Of a stretch of DNA of 64,000 nt, positions 54,226-64,000 are shown piece after piece; the stretch's first letter is position 1; each line of letters begins with the position of its first letter. Source of the stretch: Schizophyllum amplum (lineage: Eukaryota; Basidiomycota; Agaricomycetes; Agaricales; Schizophyllaceae); the NCBI GenBank assembly GCA_007026445.1, contig VDMD01000005.1, forward strand, positions 1,297,242 to 1,361,241. Reading direction: 5' to 3'. A program made the translations under genes and the position numbers. Below the pieces are notes generated by a model. The model was not told the DNA's origin. It did not search any database and was given only the letters and a program-made list of their open reading frames with translations.

Positions 54226-57076
54226 ATGGCTCAGCGAGTCAAACTGCGGCAGCGCATCCCCGACGAGGGCGAAGACGTCCCATATGACTTTGTCCAGAAC
54301 GACGAACACGTCAACGACGTGTACCAGAACCCAGTGCGCAATCCAACCGAACCCGCGCGCGCGCATTGTTCACCAAGCTCCCTTTTTCCAGAGACGCCGC
54401 AGCCAGATTGAGCAGCTTCTGGACACAAAACAGTCTAGCATAATTGCTATCTCTCTCATAACCATCGTTACCCTTTGCTTGCGCCTCTACAAGATCGGCA
54501 ATCCCGACCAAGTAGTGTGCGTCCCATCCTACGCGCCTCGCGTCCCCATATTGACGCGTCGCCCAGGTTCGACGAAGTCCACTTTGGCAAGTTCGCCGCG
54601 TACTACCTCCAGCGCTCGTATTACTTCGATGTGCACCCTCCCTTTGCGAAGCTTCTCTTCGGATTAGCGGGCTGGTTCGTGGGTTTCGACGGCAGCTTCG
54701 AGTTCGAAAACATTGGGGACAGCTACATTGCCAACAATGTCCCCTACGTGGGTATGCGCATGCTTCCGGCATTGTTGGGCACGGCTACGGTCCCTCTGGT
54801 GTACTTGATCATGAAGGAATGTGGACATTCGACAGTGGCGGCTGCCTTCTCGGCTGTTCTTATATGCTTTGGTGCGTCGTGCACATATCCGCTATCTACA
54901 CATGCTAACTCGGTACAGACAACGCTCACATCGCGCAATCTCGTCTTATTCTCCTCGATGCGACGCTCATCTTCTTTGTTACGGCCACTATGTACTGCTA
55001 CATCAAGTTCATGAAGCACCGCTACCTGTGCGTCCGCCCCCCTCCCCCTCCCCTGTCTCTGCTCATTTCCCTTCAGAGAGTTCACTCAAATGTGGTGGTT
55101 CTGGCTGATATCCACTGGTGTCATGATGGCCTGCGCGTGGGGGTCCAAGGTTAACGGCATTCTCTGCGTAGTGAGCGTTGGCATTGCCGTCCTCATTGAC
55201 CTTTGGGACATCCTGGACGTGCGCAAGGAAGGTCACACCATGGTACGTCTCAAAATATCCGTGCCTACAACGACCCTCACGTCTTCGTAAGGAATATTTC
55301 TGGAGACATTTTGCGGCGCGAGCGTTGGGCTTCATCCTCATTCCTTTCATCATCTATCTGTCATTCTTCTGGGTCCACTTCAAAGTCCTCCGTAACACCG
55401 GTCCAGGCGACACGTTCATGAGCCCGGCATTCCAGGAGACCTTGGTGGGCAATGAACTGCTATTGAACAGTCAAGGCAAGCACTTGCTATCTTCTGTTAG
55501 GACTCCTTTGCTGATAATCGCTATAGAGATACGATATTACGACGTGGTCACGATGAAGCACAAGGACACGAAAGTCTTCTTGCACTCTCATGACGCGCAC
55601 TACCCGTTGCGCTACGATGATGGCCGTATCAGCAGTCAAGGTAAGCTGCACTCCCCGCGCATTTCGCTCAACAGTGTGTAACAAATCCGCAGGGCAGCAG
55701 GTCACCGGCTACGCGCACGCCGACACCAACAACAACTGGCAAATAATCCCTACGAAGGCACTTCCCGAGACTGGCCGCGGCCGGATCGTGCGCAACGACG
55801 ACCTTATCCAACTTCGCCATGTCGAGACCGACACACTCCTTCTTACGCACGACGTCGCATCGCCCCTCATGCCCACGAATCAAGAGTTTACCACGGTCTC
55901 GAAGGACGATATCTCTCGTTACAACGACACCCTGTTTCTACCTCCAGCTCATCGACGGATTCGATGGCGAGGCCTGGAAGAGCAAGTCCGGCTACTTCAA
56001 GCTCGTGCATGCTGCGACCAAGGTTGCGCTCTGGACGTACGCGAACCACCTTCCCGATTGGGCGTACAAGCAGCAGGAGGTGAACGGCAACAAGATGGCG
56101 TCGGATAAGTCTGCTACTTGGTATGTCGACCAGATCATCGATGGAGACGGTAAGCGACAGTCTCGCTAGGCTTTAATCACCCGCATATCTTACATCGGCC
56201 CCAGCTCAGCAAGATGTATACGAGCGTATCGGCGAGAAGAAGGACAAGGCGCCGAAGCGCATGAGCTTCATCAGGAAATGGGCAGAACTGCAGGGTTTGA
56301 TGCTCGCGCACAACGCTGGCTTGACCCAGTCCCACCCTTACGCCAGCAGCCCGATCAACTGGCCGTTCCTCATTAGCGGTATAAGCTTCTGGACGGAGGG
56401 CGAGTCCCAGAAGCAGATTTACCTTATCGGCAACCTCGTCGGTTGGTGGATATGCGTTGTTGGCCTGTCCATCTTCGTCGGCATCCTCGGCGCCGACCTT
56501 CTCGCGCGCCGTCGCGCTGCTGACCCCATTCCCGACGGTGAGGCGTCCTGATTTTCTGCCGTCTGAACCCGCATCTGACGTTCATCCCAGCTGTCCGTAA
56601 CCGGCTATGGAACAGCACGGGCTTCTTCCTGCTCTTCTGGGCCGTGCACTACTTCCCCTTCTTCCTGATGAGCCGCCAGCTGTTCATCCACCACTACCTC
56701 CCGTCGCACTTGGCGTCGGCGATGGTTGCGGGCTCTGTGTTCAGCTTCATCCTCTCGGAGTCGATCAACTACCCTATCTCGGAGCGTGGGCCGAACACGC
56801 GCGCGCGGCCATCGCAATACGCGGATTTGGGCACGAAGGGCGTCGTGGGCCTCGGCATAGTGACATTCGCGCTGATTTCGATGTTCATGTACCTCTCCCC
56901 GCTCACGTATGGGGCACCTGGGTGAGTAACTTTGCTTCTCTTGTTGGGCAGTGCAACTTACTGATGTCGCGCGTAGGTTGACGGGCGACGAGGTGAACTC
57001 GAGACGACTGCTGAAGAGCTGGACGCTACATTTCGCGGCGAAGCACGTTGACGAGATCCCTATACCATTCGAGTAG
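54226..57076 (+). CDS. PMT4: Protein O-mannosyltransferase Pmt4, two frame breaks
   Basis: Exons are read at 54226-54516, 54567-54871, 54919-55027, 55077-55242, 55292-55475, 55527-55640, 55693-56149, 56205-56537, 56591-56921 and 56977-57076. The product has the PMT GT39 fold: membrane helices, FDEVHFGKFAAYY with the catalytic Asp-Glu pair, SYYFDVHPPFAKLL, FENIGDSYIANNVPYVGMR and GSKVNGILCVVSVG. A lumenal MIR region follows (LHSHDAHYPLRYDDGRISSQ, QQVTGYAHADTNNNWQI, IQLRHVETDTLLLTHD), then C-terminal helices. The sequence is of the Pmt4 subfamily, which mannosylates Ser/Thr-rich membrane proteins in the ER. The intron 55476-55526 begins with GC in a perfect AG|GCAAGC context. The frame slips in the GC repeat near 54353-54363 and at the TTT of 55935-55937, where one extra T breaks the MIR region. 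An ATG at 54284 would avoid the first break but gives an atypical N-terminus. Confidence 0.93.
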
Positions 57077-58469
57077 GCAGCATATCTGAACACTGTACTG
57101 CGGCTTGGAATCGTAGGAGGCTCCCTAGCGGAGGAGGCGATGTATGTAATTATCTGTAAGTCCCGTCTGACCGATGCGCTGCAGTTCGCTGCCCCAACCT
57201 GCCCTCAGCGTGCTGCGTAGTTATCTGCTCAAGCTCTTGCCGCAGTAAGCGGGTTCGCGCCCGTGCGGGAAAGTATAGCCGTCGCTGGTTGGCCGAGGTC
57301 CTCCGCTGAGGCGAGCGGATGGATCAAGCTCGCAACTCGAGATAAAATGGCGGAAGTTCGGACTTGAGTAATGTGTAAGTAAGTTCTTGCTACCACTTTT
57401 CTGCGGTGTCCTGACAGGCTTTGGCCTCTGGGACGCTTGACTGCTGACAATGAAGAAGTCTTCCTCCCGAAAAGGTATACCTTGTAGAGCCGCGAAGATA
57501 ATCCCTTCTATAAGCAAGGAGGCCCTTTTTGCCGAGCTGCCGCGCTTTGACAGATTTCGAAAGTTGCCTTTCTGAGACGAAAAGCGTGTGACATTTGCGT
57601 GACATACGACCCTCAACCGTCCGGTGACCTCTCTTAACAACGCAACCTTGGACTTGGCGTGTCGCGGGTCGACGCGAGCGCCACAGGCCTGCATCATACC
57701 TTTAATTGCACGACGACGTAGCAAGTCGATACCGTTGGACCGTTCTTGCCTTACGATCCCTTCGCAGTTTAATTCGCACATGCACCGGGTTGGATGCGTG
57801 CCACGCGTGTGGCCAAACCACGCCTCTCAAGGACTTACTACAGGCAACGGAATGGAGATAAAAAGTCTTTGAAGACACTCGGGTTTGTAAACACGGTCTC
57901 TCCTAGTACTTCAACAGGCAAGTTTTATGTTCGTCGGGGCGTCTGCCGACGGATCATCTGGTGCCTATCTTGTGGCTATGCAGCGCATTGTCGTTTCGCT
58001 GCTTACCTCCCTTTGGTAGGCGCCTATAGCGCGTTGCATTCAGTTTACGGCTCACTTTGCGGTCTCGGTGCGGCTCTTGACTTTTACGCTGCTTGTGACG
58101 AACTTTCCCTCCTGGCAATGCTACCTATCGTCTACGGAACGTTTAAAGCTCAACGGACGAACTCTCGACTCGCAGAGTCACTGTTTCCGCTCAGGCGCTC
58201 GCATCACGGCTGCACCATGCGCTTCACTGTGAATTGTATCATCTGGCGATGGCGATCATCCTCCGCGGGTCTCCAATCTTCATTCAACGATAAGCTGCTG
58301 GGCCTCAGGGCAGGCGCCTATATGTAGGGCGCAAGTGCGGCGAAGTGAGTCTCCCTCCCTTCTCGTGGACCCCATCCCCCTCCCCTCCTTCCTCCGTCCT
58401 CGGTGTTGTCTCTCTCGCTAGCGCGCATCCTCTTTGCTAGCTCTGATCATACCATCTCTTCGATCAGCT
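57077..58469. other. Intergenic region
   Basis: A 177-codon plus-strand frame (57794-58327) has no recognisable features. CT-rich sequence at 58350-58430 probably belongs to the promoter and leader of the transporter gene. Confidence 0.45.
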
Positions 58470-60310
58470 ATGAGCGTACCGACGCTCTCCAAGGTAGCAG
58501 AGGCGGCAGTCCCGGAGACCCCGGTTGACGAGAAGGCTCAGACGCCTGCCTCCGAGAAAGCACGGAGCATCGTAGACCTCGAATCGCCCGTCTCCGAGGA
58601 CGAAGAGTGGGACATTCCCGGACGGCGGCTGGCGCGCATGGGGAGTGCCTTCGGATGCTTCCTCCTCGGCGCGTGCGGCCTCGGCTGGGGCTTCACCTGG
58701 GGCATCTTTCAGTCATACTACCAGGAGAACGTGTTCCCGGACACGCCCGTCAGCGTGCTGAGCTTGGCGGGTGGGCTGATGAGCTTCACATGCATCATTG
58801 CGACGCTGTTTGCAGGGAGGTTGGGGGATAAATAGTACGTGTCTTGCATTCATTGACAACAAAGGTCGTATACTGACCAACACTTCACGCAGTGGATATC
58901 GCGTACGTGCTGGCGGACCAGAAACCTCTTGAACATCTTCTGACCCCATCTGCAGCCCCTCATCATCATCAGCTGCATCCTCACCTTCATCTTCATGCTT
59001 GCCTCGTCCTTCAGCACAACTCTCGTGCAGGTCTTCGTTCTGCAAGCCGCGTGCACAGGCGCTGCGATCGGTCTCGGGACACCAATGTACATGGCGCTTC
59101 CCTCACAGTGGTTCCTCAAGAGGCGGGGTCTAGCTACCGGCATGGTTGGCGGTGGCACTGGCATCGGTAGCGCGGTGGCGACGTTGATCTTGAGGCAGTT
59201 GTAAGTCAACGATCTGTAAGGGATTCTACCCATACTGTTTTCTTCCTGTGATCACAAACTGATTTGTTTATTGCAGGTTAACGACGGTCGGGTACAAGAA
59301 GACGTTACTGATCTACTCGTTTATCCATGGTTTCTTCTACATCATTGCCTGCCTACTCATCAAGGAGCGCCGCCCGCCTGCAAGGCGCCAGGGGACGGAA
59401 GCAGGACCGACGCAAACTATGCGGGCGACGTTCAAGACATACTTGACGGATCTGCGCTTCTGGAGCTTGACGCGTGAGTAGTCATGAAAGAGCACTCTGT
59501 ACGCCGATGGCTGACGTTGCACTGCTTAGTGTGCCTCATTGTGCTGAACTTCGGCTACTTGGTACGACTCGTCTGGCTTACACATCTCGGGCGAGAATGT
59601 GTACTGACAGTACGCAGCTCCCGGTATACTACCTGCCACAATATGCAACGGAGAAAGTACCGTCGCTGGATCCAAACTCGCTCGTGACGGCAGTTCCGAC
59701 TACACTCCTCAACCTGGCTGGTGGCCTGGGAAGGGTGAATACCATTGGGTCCAGTGACCTGCCACTCACAACTCATTCATTCAGATCTTCGTGGGCTGGG
59801 CTGCGGATGTCTTCGGCACCTTCAATGTCTTCTTCATCAGTGTCTTCCTGGGAGGTGTACTCCAGCTCGTCTTCTGGCAATTCGCGGAGAGCTTCGCAGC
59901 TATCAACGTCTTCGCTGTGGTCCGTTATCTTCCTACTCACAACGCATTGGTCTATACTGATTTTTCGTCCACGTAGCTCTGGGGAATATTTGCCGGGTGC
60001 TTCCTCACTCTCCTCCCCGTCATGTGTGCTGAGATGTGGGGTGTCGACAACCTGGCGACGATGACCGGCATCATGATGCTCATGACCGCGCCCGGCCAGC
60101 TCAGCGGCGGTGCAGTCGGCGGCGCCATCTTCGATGCGACAGGCGGTAGCTGGACCGCGCTGATTGTGTACGGCGGCGTGATGATGACAGCTGGGTCGTT
60201 CTTCGTTCTGCATCGTGCGTCTTCATGCAGCGGAGACGGAGACGAAAAGCTGACAAGATTTTTTAGTGCGCTTTAGCAAGGACAGCGGATATTTGCGAAG
60301 GCATGATTAA
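58470..60310 (+). CDS. MFS transporter, monocarboxylate-permease-like
   Basis: Nine exons (58470-58834, 58893-58902, 58956-59200, 59277-59473, 59530-59561, 59618-59734, 59785-59919, 59977-60214, 60267-60310) give 460 residues in frame. After an acidic cytosolic N-terminus of about 55 residues come twelve likely helices. Family features are GFTWGIFQSYYQENVFP in helix 1, AGRLGDKYGYR as the A-like motif between helices 2 and 3, GLGTPMYMALPSQWFLKRRG with the conserved QWF, GLATGMVGGGTGIG in helix 5, and GGAIFDATGGSW near the end. These match the fungal MCT-like branch of the major facilitator superfamily, often annotated as monocarboxylate or riboflavin transporters. The substrate is unknown. Exon 2 has only 10 nt. 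The donor of the 59920 intron is either GTCCGT or GTGGTC, which differ by one codon. Confidence 0.88.
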
Positions 60311-60923
60311 AACTACAATAGACACGCCGAAATGCTCCTGAGAGCCCACACAAAATTGAAAAGGGCAATTTGAGAGGTTAGATAACTACGCCATGTTTAG
60401 TTGCATGTACTTTACGACCTGGAAGACACGACATGGTTTCACTAACACGAAGTAGAGCTCACTGAGACGCAAGTAGTGCTCTCCTTTTGTCAGTGCTATA
60501 GGGAGCAGAACTTGAGTGGCAGTTGAGCATTGCACGTGATTGATCGGATTTCCCCGCACAGATCGGTCCATTGTTTTCCTGATGGCAAACAAAGCCTCCG
60601 TTCCCCACGTTCTCCTTCCACCTTCAAGGTTCCCTTCCCCTTCCTCGCCCTCCGCTTCTCCACCCTCACGGTCCCTACGCCGGTCATCGGTCTTGGTTCT
60701 GCTTGCGGCTCTTAGACTATAGACTTCTCAGACGCATAAAAGGCTCTATACATACCGCCCCGGCTCGCTTTCCGACATAGAAACAGCTCGCATTAGACCA
60801 TCGCTCGCATAGACAGCTTCAAGCAGCTCCAAGGCCGACGCCTATTCAACAACAACACGGACTTAGCATCAGCGAACGAACCCCGAGGAACCAGACCCGA
60901 GGAACTATAGACACGGAGCAACC
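60311..60923. other. Intergenic region
   Basis: Promoter side of the F-box gene. A CATAAAAGG element at 60736-60744 lies about 180 nt before the ATG and could serve as a TATA-like box. No gene is seen. Confidence 0.4.
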
Positions 60924-62455
60924 ATGCACCACGCTCTCCTCATCGACGAGATCCTGCGGGAGATTTTCGAGGACTGCGAGAAGGGTGCGCTCAGCGCTGC
61001 GCACGGACGTGCCAAGCGTGGAAGGATCCCGCGCTTGATCAGCTTTGGCGCGTCTTGCCCTCGATATCCCCTGTCCTCGCCCTCCTGCCCCAGCTGAAGT
61101 ACGAGGGCAAACAATATGTGCGTGCCTCCATATTAGTGTACCCGCTTGTCCAACTGACATCACGGTCTACATCCATCTCAGACCCTAACCCAGCATCCCA
61201 ACTCCACGGACTTTGCCCGCCTCACCGCCTATGCACATCGTGTCCGCCGGATCTCCATTTACAGCTCCCCCGTCCTCCCACCCGCCCTACACGCCGTATT
61301 CGACTCTCTCTTCCCAGGCATCTCCGGTCTTCGCCTCACCGGCGGTGCTGGCGACGTCGACCTCACCCGCTTTGCTGGCCGAACACTGCGCACTCTCGAA
61401 CTCGACACCTCGCGCAGCCCCGCCCTACACGGCGCCCTCGCGCGCCTACCTACCCTCTGCCCAGCGCTCGCCGCTCTCCGCGTGCGCGGGCCTGTGAGCG
61501 AGGAGAGCGACACCTCTTTACGCTTGCAATCCGACCTGCGCGCGTTGTCGCTCAAGCTCGGCGCGAGTTTGCGCCCGGCGGCGGTGACGGCACTCGTGCG
61601 GCTGCCCGCCTGGAAACGCTCGAGCTGCATGCGGAGCGCTTGAATGCGGATGCGCTGCCGTTGCCTGCGCCGGCTTGCTTCCCGCGCTCCGCTGGTTGCG
61701 CCTGCGCGCGCATGCAGCGACGCTCGTTGCATTCCTCGCACTCGTCCCGCGCGACACACTCACGGATCTGCTCCTCGATATTGAGGACACCTCGCTACCG
61801 GCGTCCACGGCCAAGCATGTCTGCGCGGCCATCGCACATGCGGGTCAGCGCAGCCTACACAGCGTCACTCTCGAATGGCACCACGACGGGGAGGGCGAGC
61901 TGAATGCACATGCGCTGAGGCCGTTGGCGCCCTCGAGGCCTGAAGCACCTGGTCTTGGATACGCGTGTGTGTGCCAGACCTGGCGGACGAGGAGATGGGG
62001 CGACTGGTGAAGGGGTGGCCGGGGCTGGAGTGGCTCGAGCTGGGGTCGGCGCCCGTGGCAGAGAGGGAGGAGCGTGTGAAGTGGGGGTGCAAGGGGACGG
62101 TGGGCGTGTTGGGTGTATTGGCGCGGGCGTGCCCGCGTTTGATGTGTTGATGGTGCCGGTAGATGCGGAGGAGGGGGAGGTGGACGCTGGGAAGAGCGTT
62201 GACGCGGGCCAGGGACTTGAGGAGATGGAGGGAGGCGTAAGAGCCCTGGAACGCCTGACCCTTCTCTCGCCCACGGTCTTCAACTCCGCAGTCATGGCGG
62301 AGAGGCTGCAGGCACTGTTCCCGCTGCTGAAGGGCGTGGATGGCATGCCAGAGCATGAGGAATTGTGGGTTGGGGTGAGAGGCGATGCACCTCAGTTGTG
62401 CGTAGGCTGGAGGAGGATGGGTGCATGTGTAGCAAACACACAAGCTGTAGCTTAG
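60924..62455 (+). CDS. F-box / leucine-rich protein, frame broken repeatedly
   Basis: The ATG at 60924 opens MHHALLIDEILREIFEDCEK, a typical mushroom F-box start, but the conserved RTCQAWKDPALDQLWRVLP is reached only after a one-base shift near 61000. An intron follows (61120-61182). A leucine-rich repeat-like region continues with HRVRRISIYSS, GLRLTGGAGDVDLTRFAG, TLRTLELDTS, LAALRVRGPVSEES, LRALSLKLGASL, LETLELHAERL, LRWLRLRAHAATL, GWPGLEWLELGS and RALERLTLLSP. Further frame changes are needed near 61610, 61673, 61929, 61938, 61966 and 62146. F-box proteins of this kind select targets for SCF ubiquitin ligases and are a large, fast-changing family in Agaricomycetes. With so many breaks it is a pseudogene unless the sequence is faulty. 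Confidence 0.7.
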
Positions 62456-62639
62456 AGCGATACCCTACTACTCTTCGTAATCATAGACCTTCTGCTGGAT
62501 GTAACCTATTTATCCATTGACATACATTTTCTCTCTGCATCAGCGATCGACATCACACCATGAGCAGTTCATCGTACACACATACGCATATCGCATAGCA
62601 GGCTACATGGATAAGTACTAAGCTACACTAGGATGCATC
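62456..62639. other. Short convergent gap
   Basis: The 3' ends of the F-box gene and UBI3 meet here. Nothing else is recognised. Confidence 0.5.
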
Positions 62640-63274
<635 letters not shown>

Positions 63275-63524
63275 GTTGCAGACGCCTGAGTCTGTTCAAC
63301 GACGTGAACGATGAAGTCCTCGACCAAGGCAGTTCTGATCACAAAGCAATTTCTCGCCGCTTGCTTTTGTGTGGTGATCACGTGGATGGGCGAGTTAGAG
63401 TTCAGGATCGCGTGCCAATTCGAGCTCCGATCCGAATTTGGGGCGTCGGCGCGTCGCGTCAAGACGCGTCTTGCTACTTTCGACGCGTGTCCTCGTTGGG
63501 GTTTCACATAAAGCTGTTGATATT
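63275..63524. promoter_or_regulatory. Shared divergent promoter of UBI3 and RFC3
   Basis: Only 250 nt separate the two start codons, which point away from each other. Both promoters must fit here or overlap the first introns. No standard TATA box is seen. GACGCGTC-like palindromes occur near 63462-63486 (AAGACGCGTCTTG and CGACGCGTGTCC) and might be MCB-type (ACGCGT) sites, which fits an S-phase gene such as RFC3; this is inference. Confidence 0.6.
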
Positions 63525-64000
63525 ATGGAAGTAGACCCGATACCGAGCGCGGCGAAGGGAAAGGGAAAGGCGACGGAAAATCCATATGACGATGACAATC
63601 TCCCTTGGTATGCAGAGCTTTGAAGGTCGGCGCGCGACGCGTCCTGACGCGCTTGCAGGGTAGAGAAGTACCGACCCGTCACGCTTGACGATGTCGTCTC
63701 GCACAAGGACATAACTACCACAAGTGCGTTGTGCACAGAGTCATTAGAAGCTTGTCCTAACGTCGGGCTGCAGTCGACAAGTTCATCGAGAAGAATAGAT
63801 TGCCACATCTCCTCTTCTACGGCCCTCCAGGTACAGGGAAGACATCTACCATTCTCGCAGTCGCTCGAAGAATATATGGGCCCGAATTTAGGAAACAGGT
63901 CCTGGAGGTACGCTTACCCTCTTCGCATTGAGGCTCGTTTAACGCACCTCCCTATGCAGCTGAACGCGTCTGACGACCGCGGCATTGACGTCGTGCGCGA
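63525..64000 (+). CDS. RFC3: Replication factor C subunit 3 (5' part)
   Basis: The gene runs off the right edge. From the ATG at 63525 the exons read [56 protein letters not shown] and [20 protein letters not shown] with the Walker A motif GPPGTGKT, then [13 protein letters not shown]. Introns begin with GTATGC, GTGCGT and GTACGC. The spacing of the box with VEKYRP, the P-loop and LNASD is that of the small RFC subunits, and the N-terminal ending in NLPWVEKYRP is closest to Rfc3. It is an AAA+ subunit of the clamp loader that places PCNA on DNA. Confidence 0.93.

Noticed and set aside
57794..58327. 177-codon plus-strand frame between PMT4 and the MFS gene
   Set aside because: Mixed composition without a domain, and no splice or promoter context that supports it.

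Overview
The window reads as nuclear DNA of a filamentous basidiomycete, most likely an Agaricomycete (the intron style and protein families would fit Polyporales, but order is not proven). Almost every gene is cut by short introns of about 45-75 nt with GTRNGT donors and YAG acceptors, intergenic gaps are a few hundred bases to about 4 kb, and the proteins have basidiomycete-type architectures. Gene models below were spliced by hand: a join was accepted when it kept the reading frame and restored a recognisable protein.

Layout. 1-7 kb: the 3' end of a sorting nexin (Mvp1/SNX8-like), then kinetochore SPC25 and a 991-residue membrane hybrid histidine kinase on the minus strand. 8.5-9.3 kb: an intronless AroM-family gene. 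10.9-15.7 kb: a 1413-residue member of a large, uncharacterised, repeat-like Agaricomycete family, broken by one base in a G run. 16.9-18.0 kb: a decayed HSP70 pseudogene. 18.5-20.3 kb: an uncharacterised 499-residue protein. 21-22.4 kb: an HMG-box factor. 23.6-25.4 kb: a zinc-type CDF transporter. 26.3-27.4 kb: a small secreted protein. 28.2-30.6 kb: a Clr2-like silencing factor. 30.9-32 kb: a repeat-rich gap with a possible non-autonomous DNA element. 32.7-38.2 kb: a 1752-residue CH-domain / Cdc7-SepH-type kinase / C1 zinc-finger protein. 38.2-42.1 kb: a gene-poor stretch. 42.1-48.5 kb: a Bye1-like PHD-TFIIS-SPOC protein, phenolic acid decarboxylase and the histone chaperone Rtt106. 49.4-53.0 kb: a Ser/Pro-rich disordered protein. 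54.2-57.1 kb: O-mannosyltransferase PMT4. 58.5-60.3 kb: an MFS transporter. 60.9-62.5 kb: a disrupted F-box/LRR gene. 62.6-64 kb: UBI3 (ubiquitin-eS31) and RFC3 facing away from each other across a 250-bp promoter.

The genes form no evident cluster or operon; this is ordinary mixed fungal housekeeping territory (chromatin: Clr2, Bye1, Rtt106; division: Spc25, Cdc7-like kinase; secretion: PMT4) interrupted by repeat-derived islands. The most striking cross-cutting feature is a series of single-base or dinucleotide frameshifts, mostly in short runs, in at least five otherwise well conserved genes. This points either to uncorrected sequencing indels or to gene decay, and should be settled before biological conclusions are drawn. 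I found no convincing new multi-gene system. The best candidates for undescribed biology are the 1413-residue repeat family, the CH-kinase-C1 fusion, the 499-residue orphan and the candidate TIR element.
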